In this document: piece after piece, positions 51,794 through 60,394 of the stretch | How the letters are laid out: each line of letters opens with the position of its first letter | How positions within the stretch are numbered: position 1 is the first letter of the stretch | Source of the DNA: Acidobacteriota bacterium | GTDB lineage: Bacteria > Acidobacteriota > Vicinamibacteria > Marinacidobacterales > Marinacidobacteraceae | Direction of reading: 5' to 3' | DNA length: 64,000 bases | Assembly (NCBI GenBank): GCA_022820545.1 | Contig: JAJEFG010000046.1 | Location: forward strand, 1 to 64,000 | Translations under genes and position numbers: made by a program | Notes under the pieces: generated by a model | Database searches by the model: none | Seen by the model: the letters and a program-made list of their open reading frames with translations, nothing else | What the model was told of the DNA's origin: nothing

Positions 51794-52677
51794 CGGGTCC
51801 CGCACCCCTCCTCATGAGGCAGCAGGGAACGGGCGAGGATCTGGTGAAGGGCGCCGTGGTAGTCCCACCGCGTTCCATGATCGGCGTCCGCGAAGATGTC
51901 GAGGAGACCCGCGGCAACCTGTCCCTCGTACACCCGGCATTCAAAGCCCTCCGCATCCTCGTCCCCGGGAGGCGGGTCCGGAAGCGGCCAGGGCCGCTCG
52001 TTCAGCACCGATGGCTCGGGGGGCATGGGTCCCTCGCTGACGTATACCTGCACGCGTTCGCCGAGGTAGACCTCGGCCGCGGTGTCGGCGGTGGCTTCGT
52101 CGAGGCGCTGCATCAGCTCGCGGACCGCGATCACCCGGGGATCGGTGTGCGAGATCGAGCCCAGGGCCTCGATGCGGAGCAGATGCGAACCCTGCCGGTC
52201 GCGCAGCACCACCTCGTAGGTCGGCGCGTCCGCGATGACGGGACCCGTGGTGGGCTGGGGAATGTTCACCTCCCCGAGCTGGGAGATCCCGGTCGCCGCG
52301 GTCGCCTCGATGATCGCCGCCAGGTCCTCCGCCAGGAGCCGCCCCACCTGGATGTTCGGCAGCAGCGGGCCGGGAAAGATCTGGATGGTCGGCCCCTCGC
52401 TGTAGAGCTCGCCTCCGACGGTCACCGCGTAGCGGGGCGGCCGGCCCAGCGAGTATTCGATGGGAACGAAACCCGGGCCCTCCCAGACCTCCAGGAAGAA
52501 ATGTCCGGGGTCGTCGGGAAGATCGAGCGTGTTCGGCGGCGGCCCGACCGGGGGCGGCTCCGGAGGCGGCGGAGCCGTGGGCGCGGGAGCCTCGTCCGAT
52601 CCGCACGCCCCGGCAAGCACCGCCGCCAGGACGGTGAGGGCGGCGAGCCCCGAACCTGGCGCTCGCCCGCTGAACAT
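51790..52677 (-). CDS. Hypothetical lipoprotein with proline-rich stalk
   Basis: This 295-residue protein has a lipobox LAGAC (Cys about 25) followed by a Pro-rich stalk (TAPPPPEPPPVGPPPN). The mature domain is alpha-beta with no motif that I recognise. The segment YAVTVGGELYSEGPTIQIFPG and the C-terminal GDEDAEGFECRVYEGQ are strand-rich. It may be a surface or periplasmic partner of the serine hydrolase gene, which it overlaps by four bases. The function is unknown. Confidence 0.7.
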   Translation of the reverse strand: MFSGRAPGSGLAALTVLAAVLAGACGSDEAPAPTAPPPPEPPPVGPPPNTLDLPDDPGHFFLEVWEGPGFVPIEYSLGRPPRYAVTVGGELYSEGPTIQIFPGPLLPNIQVGRLLAEDLAAIIEATAATGISQLGEVNIPQPTTGPVIADAPTYEVVLRDRQGSHLLRIEALGSISHTDPRVIAVRELMQRLDEATADTAAEVYLGERVQVYVSEGPMPPEPSVLNERPWPLPDPPPGDEDAEGFECRVYEGQVAAGLLDIFADADHGTRWDYHGALHQILARSLLPHEEGCGTR

Positions 52678-52683
52678 GACCGC

Positions 52684-53787
52684 TCAGCCGCCGAGGGTTG
52701 CCCGGACGGCGAGTCCGAGACCGTAGAGGACACCCGAGAGCGCGAGCCCCACGGAGGCGAGCCGAAGGCCGCTGCGAACGCCGGAACGGCCCGTGAACAG
52801 GCTTGTCGCCGCCCCCGACACGAAGAGCGCCACGCCGCTCAAGGCGACCGCTCCCAGCAGCGCGGGGCCGCTGCCCAGGCCGATTGCCGGGAGCAGCGCC
52901 AGAGGAAGCAACGGAACCAGCGCGCCGCCGCCGAAGCTCAGCAGCGAGGCCAGCGCCGACGCCCAGGGCGAACCGAGATCGTCCGGGTTCAGGCCGAGTT
53001 CCTCGCGCGTCAGCACGTCGAGCGCCCGGGCGGGCTCGCTGATCAGGCGCTTGCCGAGATCGCGTGCGGCTTCGCGCTCGAGACCGCGCGCCTCGAAGAT
53101 CATGGCCAGCTCCTCGGCCTCGTCGTCCGGGTAGAGCCGCAGTTCCTCCTCCTCGAGAGCGATCTGCCGCTCGTAGAGTTCGATCCGCGAGCGCACCCCG
53201 AGGTACTCCCCGGTGGCCATCGATACCGCGCCCGCCACCATCCCGGCGGCGCCGATGAGGAGCGCCGTGCCCGTGGAGGCGCCGGCCCCGCTCGCCGCCA
53301 GGATGAGGGCGGTGTTCGACACCAGCCCGTCGTTCGCCCCGAAGATCGCGGCGTGCAGCGCGACCGCCCCCCGGGTGTAGAGGTGGCGCTGCTCCTCGCC
53401 GAGGAGGTGATCGCGGGACGCCGCGCGGACGCTCGAACCGGCCTCCTGCGCAATGAGCACTTCGAGGCTGGAGGGCGCCGCCCGGTAAACGGAAAGGCCG
53501 CGCACCTTCATCGCGGCGAGCGCGGGCAGCAGCGAGCGCGGGCCGATGCGCCGGATCAGCGTTCCCACGAGCCGCACCCGGAAGGGGGCCTCGTAGGGAC
53601 CCGGCGCCGGGCCGCCCGCCTCCTCGATGGCCTTGACCCAGGCCTTGCTCTGCTCCAGCGCGTCCGCCGAGAGCGCTTCAAAGAGGCGCTTGTTCTCTCC
53701 GGTCTCGATCTCGGCGAGCACCAGGTAGAGCCAGGCCGCCTGGACCTCGCTCTCCCAACTGTCGAGCAGCGAGGCCGTGTCGGCCAT
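52684..53787 (-). CDS. Ferritin-like domain fused to VIT1/CCC1-type transporter
   Basis: This 367-residue protein has an N-terminal four-helix ferritin/rubrerythrin-like domain (about 1-130). It is rich in Glu/His (WESEVQAAWLYLVLAEIETG, ALEQSKAWVKAIEEAG, LLGEEQRHLY). A VIT1/CCC1 membrane transporter domain of about five helices follows (HAAIFGANDGLVSNTALIL, GAVSMATGEYLGVRSRIELYERQIALEEEEL). VIT1 homologues move Fe2+ or Mn2+ out of the cytosol, and the fused domain probably binds the metal. Here it would export iron from the cytoplasm. It sits next to cutA and the heme oxygenase gene, consistent with iron handling. Confidence 0.9.
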   Translation of the reverse strand: MADTASLLDSWESEVQAAWLYLVLAEIETGENKRLFEALSADALEQSKAWVKAIEEAGGPAPGPYEAPFRVRLVGTLIRRIGPRSLLPALAAMKVRGLSVYRAAPSSLEVLIAQEAGSSVRAASRDHLLGEEQRHLYTRGAVALHAAIFGANDGLVSNTALILAASGAGASTGTALLIGAAGMVAGAVSMATGEYLGVRSRIELYERQIALEEEELRLYPDDEAEELAMIFEARGLEREAARDLGKRLISEPARALDVLTREELGLNPDDLGSPWASALASLLSFGGGALVPLLPLALLPAIGLGSGPALLGAVALSGVALFVSGAATSLFTGRSGVRSGLRLASVGLALSGVLYGLGLAVRATLGG

Positions 53788-53830
53788 CAGTGGGTCTTCT
53801 CTCCGGAGCAGTGCGCTCGATGCGTCGGCC

Positions 53831-55567
53831 TCATGGGGGTCCGGGCAGGGTACCCGAAGGCGGAGCGATGCCGGCCGGCGCTTCCGGAAGCCGCATCCGG
53901 TAGAGCGGCAGGGCGTCCACCAGGCGCACGATCTCCGCCTCGACGTCCCGGAAGCCCGCGCCCCCCACCCCGCCGAATTCGGCCTCCAGCCGGGCGGCGC
54001 TGAGGCCTTCGGGAAGCCCGGCGTCGGTCGGCGCGAGGTCGTCTTCCCGGACGCCGTTGGCGAGCCGTACCTGCATCCAGCGCGCCCGCGCCACGTCGCC
54101 GGTCGCGGCGCGCCCGAAGCGGGTCCCCGCCTCGTCCATCAACAGGTCGGCGAACGAGAATCCGGTCCCGCCCTCCGCGGCGTCGAGCTGTTCCTTCAAG
54201 AGCCCGGCCCCGCCCGAAACGCCGTCGGGCGCCACCTGCACGATGCCGGCGCTCAGGAAGAAATGGCGCGCCCAGTCACGGCGCCCGTGCAGGCTGAGCG
54301 GCAGGCGGTCCAGGACTCCCTGCGCTTCCTCCCCGCCACCGGGAACCCGCGCCAGGTCGAGCAGCGAGGGATGCCCGAACGCGCCCCCGAGGGCCAGCAG
54401 GGCGGCGCGGTTCTCGGCCAACGCGTCGCCTCCCACGGAACGGACGGCGGCGAGCGCGAACGTGCGCCGCAGCACCGCCGAGGTCCGGTCCGGCTGCTCC
54501 CGGAGGAGGTCGGCGTCCCGGGCGAGGAGCGTCAGGTAACCGCCCACCCGCGAGTGGATGCCGGCGCCGGTGTCCTCCCGCTCCCGCCAGCGCACGACGA
54601 TCGCCGAATCCGCGACCCGGACCTCATCGAAGGGCGCGAGCAGCGCCGTCACCGCGGCGTTCCGGCGCAGCCAGCGCGAGAGGACCCGGGACGAGGACCG
54701 CACGAGCACGGGCGGCGCCTCGATGCCTCCAACCCGGACGGACCGGAACGCCGCCCGGAACGCGCCGTCCTCGACGGTCGGTTGCGCGGTCGCGGCGATG
54801 TTCAGGAAACGCGTGCCCAGCACGGGAACCGCGACCGGCATGGAGCCGGCGATCTCCATCGCGTTGCCCGCGGGGGCGGCGTGGAGCCGCACGCCCGGGT
54901 CCACGCCCACGGCGGCAAGCGCCAGGCGAAACCCGGCGGCGAAGGTGGCCGCGTTCAGCGCCGCCCGCGAGCCGGGGGCTCCGTCGCGATAGAAGTCGGC
55001 AAAGGCGTCGCGGTACTGACCGTCCGGAGAGCCGGGGGGCCCGATGGGATCAACCACCGCGACGCGGTCGGTGATCAACAGGAGCAGCACGGCGACGCTC
55101 GCGAGGAGGACCGCGGCGATGGCGACCAGCACCGGAATGAGGACCAGCGCCGAGCCGGGTCCCCGGGCGATGACGGCGCCGAACAGCGCGCCGACGAACA
55201 TCCCGGTCAGCGGCGCGAGCAGCGTGGCCACTTCGGGAAAGACAAAGGTCTCGAATACCAACCAGGGAGCGGCGTCCGGAGCCGCGACCACGAGCGCGGT
55301 CGCTACCGCTCCGATGAGGAGCGAGGGGAGCAGAACCAGGAAGAAACCGGTGAGGACGCCCCGCATCCGGGGAAGCACCAGCGGGACGAGGATCCCGATC
55401 GGCAGGAACCAGAGCCCCTGCCGGGAAAGCCCGTAGGCGAGCGAGCCGAAGTCCGAGCCGGGGAACGAACCGTCGGGCCCGTAGGCGGCGGCGAACCAGC
55501 CGTAGCCCGCCAGCGCAACGGCCGCCAGGAGATTCCGGGACCCGATCCGGGAGCGCTCTTCGCTCAT
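53831..55567 (-). CDS. Hypothetical multi-pass membrane protein with large soluble domain
   Basis: This 578-residue protein has no recognised family. The first 165 residues carry about five hydrophobic segments (LLAAVALAGYGWFAAAY, GLWFLPIGILVPLVL, VLTGFFLVLLPSLLIGAVATAL, others). The rest is a soluble, probably periplasmic domain of about 400 residues (ATFAAGFRLALAAVGVDPGV onward) without clear catalytic motifs. The ATG overlaps the propeller gene's stop by one base (TGATG), so it is coupled to that gene. Its last 20 or so residues (PAGIAPPSG...) run through a truncated copy of the dispersed repeat. Confidence 0.7.
   Translation of the reverse strand: MSEERSRIGSRNLLAAVALAGYGWFAAAYGPDGSFPGSDFGSLAYGLSRQGLWFLPIGILVPLVLPRMRGVLTGFFLVLLPSLLIGAVATALVVAAPDAAPWLVFETFVFPEVATLLAPLTGMFVGALFGAVIARGPGSALVLIPVLVAIAAVLLASVAVLLLLITDRVAVVDPIGPPGSPDGQYRDAFADFYRDGAPGSRAALNAATFAAGFRLALAAVGVDPGVRLHAAPAGNAMEIAGSMPVAVPVLGTRFLNIAATAQPTVEDGAFRAAFRSVRVGGIEAPPVLVRSSSRVLSRWLRRNAAVTALLAPFDEVRVADSAIVVRWREREDTGAGIHSRVGGYLTLLARDADLLREQPDRTSAVLRRTFALAAVRSVGGDALAENRAALLALGGAFGHPSLLDLARVPGGGEEAQGVLDRLPLSLHGRRDWARHFFLSAGIVQVAPDGVSGGAGLLKEQLDAAEGGTGFSFADLLMDEAGTRFGRAATGDVARARWMQVRLANGVREDDLAPTDAGLPEGLSAARLEAEFGGVGGAGFRDVEAEIVRLVDALPLYRMRLPEAPAGIAPPSGTLPGPP
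53865..53886. repeat. Truncated family I palindrome in a coding 3' end
   Basis: GCGATGCCGGCCGGCGCTTCCG is the conserved module end with the middle of the palindrome deleted and one changed base. It lies within the last codons of the membrane protein gene, where it encodes PAGIA, the same peptide that ends cutA. Confidence 0.6.
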
Positions 55568-58500
55568 CAATCCGGACCGCCGCTCCCCCCGCGCGCCTCG
55601 GCCAGCGCCCTCCAGAAGGGCGGGAGCTGCTCGTCCATCAACCGCCGGTATTCCCCGCGGGCCGTCTCGAAGCGCTCCGTGAGAATCCCGTGGACCTCGC
55701 GCTGCTGGTCGGTGGGCGCGAAGTCGGCCCCGTCCCAGCCGGCGTCGTTCGCGAGGGCGCCAAGTCGGCCGTAAAGGCGCATCGGCGCCCGGAAGGCGTC
55801 CTCGCGGGCTCCGGTGAGCCCCACGTCGAACAAGCGCCCCTCGATCGCGAGCGCCGTCCCCGCGATCTCGCCGGCGCTCTCGAGCAGGGCCGCAAACCGC
55901 TCGTCCCCGGCGTGGCGCTCCCGGAGCCCATCGATCTCCCGGCGCACCCACTCGAGCTCATCCACCATCTCCGCCAGTTCGTTGAGCTGCGCGTGGATGG
56001 CGTTCAGGAACGCGTACTTCTCCCGGATGTCGCCGGGGGTGGCGGCGGATGCGGGATCGACCTCCACCCGCAGGGTGGTCTCCGCGGTGTGTTCCCCCAC
56101 CGTGACCCGGGCCGTGTAGGTCCCCGGGGGCTGGAGCAGCCCGCGGTAGCCGGGAAAGATGTCGAGGTCCCAGGTGCGGATGCGGCGCTGTCCGTCCTCG
56201 CCCATCTGCACCCAGTCCCGGTCGGGGGGACGGGTCCGGAGGGTAGCCCGGTCAGGGGTCTCGCCGCGGAGATCCCAATGGACGCGCGAGAGGCCGGCGG
56301 TTCCGGGTCCGCGAAGCGTTCGCACGGTCTCCCCTTCGGCGTTCACGATCGCGATTTCGGCCCGATCGGAAGCTGCGTCCTCGTCGAGCCACCAGGAGAT
56401 GGGAGCGCCGTAGGGGGCGTTCTGCCCGGTCACCAGGCTGCCCGGCTCCGACTTGATGCTCTGCCGCGGCAGGAACCTCCAGGCGGTCGGCGAATCGAAG
56501 ACCCGCAGCGGATCGTCCGAAGCGTCGGCGAGCGCCCGCAGCGGACCGATGCCGTCCAGGATGTAGAAGCCGCGGCCGTAGGTGGCGACCACCAGGTCTT
56601 CGAAACGCTCCTGAATCACGATCCCGTAGATCGGAGCCGGCGGCATGTCGAGCTGGAGCGAGAACCAGGACTCGCCGTCGTCGAGGCTGGCCCAGACCTT
56701 GTTGTCGGTGCCGGCGAAGAGCAGCCCGGCGCGCTCCGGGTCCTCCCGCACCACGTGCACGAACGAGAACGGGGACTCGGGGATTCCGCCGCCGATCCGC
56801 TCCCAGCTCTCCCCGAGATCGCGGGTGCGGTAGATGTGCGGCCGGAAATCCCCTGATTGGTGCCAGCTCACCGCGAGGTAAGCGGTCTCCGGATCGTGGT
56901 GCGAGGGCTCGATGAACTTGATCCAGGCGTCCTGGTCGAGTCCCGGCACGTTCCCGCTCCGGTCGAGCCAGGTCTCCCCGCCGTCGGTCGTGACGTGGAC
57001 CTTGCCGTCCACGCTGCCGGCCCAGAGCTGGCCGGCCTCGAGCGGCGACTCGGCCAGCGCGAAGAGCACCGAACCGTCGAAGGTGTAGAGGTTGTCGATC
57101 GTGATGCCGCCGGAGTCCTGCTGCCGCGCCTTGTCGTTCGTGGTGAGGTCGGGGCTGATGGTCTCCCAGGACTGGCCCCGGTTCGCGCTCCGGTGGACGA
57201 ACTGGCTTCCGACCCAGGTGGTCCCCGGTTCGTGGCGCGACAGGACCATCGGGAAGTTCCAGTGCCAGCGCACCTTCAGGTCGGCGGGCGCCCAGCCGTA
57301 TCCCGCCTCCGGCCATACCCGGATGTCCCGGACGTGGCCGGTACGGTCGTCGTAGATCTCCAGCCCGCCGTCGTAGCAACCGGACCAGACCATGTTGTCG
57401 TCGTGCGGTTCCGGGGTGGCCCAGCCGCTCTCGCAGCCCCCGACCCCGTGCCAGAGCCCGAGCGGAATCCCGCCGCCGGGGGTGCGGCTGGGGCCCCGGT
57501 AGGAGTAGCCGTCCTGGCGGTTTCCGTAGACCCGGTAGGGGATCCGGTCGTCCACGGTGACGTGGTACATCTGGGCCACCGGCGGCACCACCCGGCGCCA
57601 GCTCTCGCCGCGGTTCTCGGAGATGCTGCCGCCCCCGTCGTGTCCGACCAGGATGCGCTCCGGCATCCAGGGGTCCACCCAGACGTCGTGGTTGTCGCCG
57701 CCGGCGCGGTAGGAGGTCTCGATCAGCGTGCGGCCGCCGTCCACGGTGGTGCTGAAGAGCACCGAGGCGAAATAGACGCGGTTGGCGTCCGCGGAATCCA
57801 CGGCGATCCGGACGTAGTAGGGCGCCCGTTCGGCGAGATCGTGGTGGGTCATCATGAGCCGCCAGGAATCGCCGCCGTCGTCGGAGCGATAGAAGCCGGG
57901 GCTCACGTCCTCGATCAGGGAGTACCAGCGATCGGGATCGCTGGGGGCGATGGCGACCGCCACCTTGCCGATGGGATGCCCCTCCCCGCCGGGGAGCCCC
58001 CGGCCGCCGCCGTCGTCGGTTTTCTCACCCGAAATCCGTTCCCACGAGCCGCCCCCGTCACGCGAGCGGTAGAGCCCGCTGCCCGGCCCGCCGCTCCGCA
58101 GGCCGCCGGTATCGATCCGGAGCTGCCACATCCCGGCGAGGAGACGCTCGGGATGCCGGAGGTCCATGGCGAGATCGGAGCAGCCGGTGTTCTCGTCCAC
58201 GTGGAGGACCAGCTCCCAGTTGGCGCCCCCGTCCCGGGTTCGATAGACGCCTCGCTCCGGCTGCGGCGCGTAGGAGTGGCCGAGCGCGCACGCGTACACC
58301 AGGTTCGGGTCCTCGGGATGGACCAGGATCCGCGCGATGCGCCCGGTGGCCTCGAGGCCCCGGTGGTGGAACGACCGTCCGCCGTCGGTGGAGCGATAGA
58401 TGCCGTTCCCCATCGCGAGCGCCGGCCGGATGATGAACGTCTCTCCGGTCCCGGCCCACACCTGCCCGGGATGGGACGGTGAAACGGCGAGCGCGCTGAT

Positions 58501-58785
58501 GGAAGCCGCCTCCTGGTCGTCGAAGACCGGCTCCCAGGTGACCCCGCGGTCGCTGGTCTTCCAGATCCCCCCGGATGCAGCCCCGAAATAGATGACGTCG
58601 GGGTTGCCCCACTCGCCGGCGGCGGCGCTCAGCCGGTTCCCGTCGGGCCCGATCGTGCGCCAACCGAGGCCGCCCAGTTGCGGAGGATCGATCGTGACGG
58701 GCTGCGCGGAGACCGCGTTCGGGAGGGGCTGCAGGAGGCACAGAGCCAACCAGAGAACGAGACGAACGGGGAGGCGATCCGGCAT
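55567..58785 (-). CDS. VPS10/BNR-type beta-propeller exported protein
   Basis: This 1072-residue secreted protein has a signal peptide ending at NAVSAQP. Residues about 40-790 are a sortilin/BNR propeller with recurrent D-G-G-x-x-W/F turns (YRSTDGGRSFHHRG, YRTRDGGANWELV, YRSDDGGDSWRLMM, SLDDGESWFSLQ). A beta domain follows (TYTARVTVGEHTAETTLRVEVD), then a C-terminal helical bundle (about 950-1072) with many Glu/Arg. The layout is common in Acidobacteriota and related soil/marine bacteria. Glycosidase activity is sometimes assigned, but no catalytic residues are clear. ATG 58785 begins the signal peptide; the frame is open earlier. Confidence 0.87.
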   Translation of the reverse strand: MPDRLPVRLVLWLALCLLQPLPNAVSAQPVTIDPPQLGGLGWRTIGPDGNRLSAAAGEWGNPDVIYFGAASGGIWKTSDRGVTWEPVFDDQEAASISALAVSPSHPGQVWAGTGETFIIRPALAMGNGIYRSTDGGRSFHHRGLEATGRIARILVHPEDPNLVYACALGHSYAPQPERGVYRTRDGGANWELVLHVDENTGCSDLAMDLRHPERLLAGMWQLRIDTGGLRSGGPGSGLYRSRDGGGSWERISGEKTDDGGGRGLPGGEGHPIGKVAVAIAPSDPDRWYSLIEDVSPGFYRSDDGGDSWRLMMTHHDLAERAPYYVRIAVDSADANRVYFASVLFSTTVDGGRTLIETSYRAGGDNHDVWVDPWMPERILVGHDGGGSISENRGESWRRVVPPVAQMYHVTVDDRIPYRVYGNRQDGYSYRGPSRTPGGGIPLGLWHGVGGCESGWATPEPHDDNMVWSGCYDGGLEIYDDRTGHVRDIRVWPEAGYGWAPADLKVRWHWNFPMVLSRHEPGTTWVGSQFVHRSANRGQSWETISPDLTTNDKARQQDSGGITIDNLYTFDGSVLFALAESPLEAGQLWAGSVDGKVHVTTDGGETWLDRSGNVPGLDQDAWIKFIEPSHHDPETAYLAVSWHQSGDFRPHIYRTRDLGESWERIGGGIPESPFSFVHVVREDPERAGLLFAGTDNKVWASLDDGESWFSLQLDMPPAPIYGIVIQERFEDLVVATYGRGFYILDGIGPLRALADASDDPLRVFDSPTAWRFLPRQSIKSEPGSLVTGQNAPYGAPISWWLDEDAASDRAEIAIVNAEGETVRTLRGPGTAGLSRVHWDLRGETPDRATLRTRPPDRDWVQMGEDGQRRIRTWDLDIFPGYRGLLQPPGTYTARVTVGEHTAETTLRVEVDPASAATPGDIREKYAFLNAIHAQLNELAEMVDELEWVRREIDGLRERHAGDERFAALLESAGEIAGTALAIEGRLFDVGLTGAREDAFRAPMRLYGRLGALANDAGWDGADFAPTDQQREVHGILTERFETARGEYRRLMDEQLPPFWRALAEARGGSGGPD

Positions 58786-58933
58786 GTCCGGTGGACGGTA
58801 GCAGCCCGTGGCTCGAACCATCCCGCCGCCCTTTATCCTTCCCGACCGCACGGCCGTCGTCCGCAACAGCCGGATACGCCGCGCGGTAACCACCACGAGC
58901 ATTCCCCCCTCCTCAGACTGAAAGAGAAGACCG
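58786..58933. other. Divergent intergenic region propeller gene / ABC-2 permeases
   Basis: This 148-base gap lies between two divergently transcribed operons. The pyrimidine-rich CCCTTTATCCTTCCC (about 58831-58845) and the purine stretch CTGAAAGAGAAGACC just before the permease ATG are the only notable features; the second is the likely ribosome site. No promoter motif can be named. Confidence 0.4.
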
Positions 58934-60394
58934 ATGCGTAACGCGCCGGAAGGCCTCCGCAACACCCTGCTCATCGCGCGACGGCAGTTGGGTGCGGTCC
59001 GCCAGGACGGCTACGTCCTGTTCCTGCTGGGGCTGGTCGTCGCCTTGGGGCTGGTCGCGGCGCTGGGCGCCCGGCATCACGTTGCGAGCGAGACCGAGCA
59101 GCGCGACCGCTATCAGGCAATGGTCGATCGGCAGTGGCTGGAACAGCCCGAACGCCATCCGCACCGGGTCATCCACTATGGGTTCCTGGTCTTTCGCGAA
59201 CAGGCGCCGCTCGAGTTCGTCGATCCGGGGGTGAGCGATTACGCGGGAACCTCGATCTACCTGGAAGGCCATCGCCAGAACACGGCCAACTTCGGCGAGG
59301 CGCGTCATTCCACCGGGATGACGCGCTTCGGACGCCTCACCCCGGCGAGCGTGCTCGCGCTCCTGTTGCCGCTCCTGGTGGTTGTCGCCGGTTTCGCCGC
59401 GGTCAGCGCCGAGCGAGAGGGGGGAACGCTCGGCGTCCTCCTGACGCAGGGGGCGACGCCGGCGCAGATCCTCGCGGGCAAGGTTCTCGCCACGGGAGCG
59501 GTAGGGGCAGTGGCGACCGTTCCGGTCGCGCTGGCCGTCGGCGTCATGGCCGGGCCCGGACTGGACAGCCCCGCTTCCGTCGCGCGGCTGGGCTCCCTCG
59601 CCGCCATCTACGGCATCTATCTCGCGGGCTGGGTGCTCGTGACGGTGCTGGTCTCGGCCGCCCGGACCTCTTCGCGGAGCGCTCTGGCGCAACTGCTCGC
59701 GCTGTGGGTGGTGATCTGCGTCGCCACCCCCCGCGTGGCGGCCTCCGTCGCCGGGGCGCTTCACCCGCTCCCCTCGCGCGCCGAGCTCACCGCACAGGTC
59801 GAGGCGGCGCTGAATGAGGTCGGAGACAGCCACCGCCCCGACGACCCCTTCTTCCTCTCACTCCGGGAGGAGTACCTGGAGCGCTACCAGGTCGGCGCCG
59901 TCGAGGACCTTCCGGTGAACTGGAGGGGGGTGCTCAGCCGGGAATCGGAATCGCTCACCAGCCAGGTGTTCGAGGACCACCGGCAGGAGTTGGTCGAGGG
60001 CCACCTTCGCCAGAACGGGGTCATGGCATGGGCGGGATTCCTCTCCCCGTACCTGGCGGCCCGGGATCTGTCGATGGGCATCGCCGGTAGCGGCCCGGAG
60101 GCGATGGAAGCATTCCTCGCCCAGGCCGAGGCGCACCGTTACACGATCATTCAGCGTCTCAACGAACTCCACATCCGCGAGATCCGGAACGAGAACGACC
60201 GGGCGCAACGGCTGTCGCGCGAACACTGGGGGCAGTTCCCCGTCTTCGGGACCGAGCCGCCACCCCTCGGTGGAGCGCTGGCGGACCGTCCCGTCTCGCT
60301 GGCCGCGCTCGGGCTGTGGATCGGTCTGCCGCTGACCGGACTCGGGTTGGCGCGGAGACGGCTGGCGCTGGTCGGCACGGAGCGGTCGTCGTGA
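58934..60394 (+). CDS. ABC-2-type permease, DUF3526 family (first of pair)
   Basis: This inner-membrane permease of 486 residues has an N-terminal helix (VLFLLGLVVALGLVAALGA), then a large extracytoplasmic loop (about 55-135). A block of five helices carries the ABC-2 pattern LPLLVVVAGFAAVSAEREGGTLGVLLTQGATPAQILAGK; a second extracytoplasmic region and a final helix end the protein. DUF3526 proteins normally occur in tandem with an ATPase for export of an unknown substrate. A purine-rich site precedes the ATG. The next gene, also DUF3526, overlaps by four bases. The ATPase is not adjacent. Confidence 0.85.
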   Translation: MRNAPEGLRNTLLIARRQLGAVRQDGYVLFLLGLVVALGLVAALGARHHVASETEQRDRYQAMVDRQWLEQPERHPHRVIHYGFLVFREQAPLEFVDPGVSDYAGTSIYLEGHRQNTANFGEARHSTGMTRFGRLTPASVLALLLPLLVVVAGFAAVSAEREGGTLGVLLTQGATPAQILAGKVLATGAVGAVATVPVALAVGVMAGPGLDSPASVARLGSLAAIYGIYLAGWVLVTVLVSAARTSSRSALAQLLALWVVICVATPRVAASVAGALHPLPSRAELTAQVEAALNEVGDSHRPDDPFFLSLREEYLERYQVGAVEDLPVNWRGVLSRESESLTSQVFEDHRQELVEGHLRQNGVMAWAGFLSPYLAARDLSMGIAGSGPEAMEAFLAQAEAHRYTIIQRLNELHIREIRNENDRAQRLSREHWGQFPVFGTEPPPLGGALADRPVSLAALGLWIGLPLTGLGLARRRLALVGTERSS

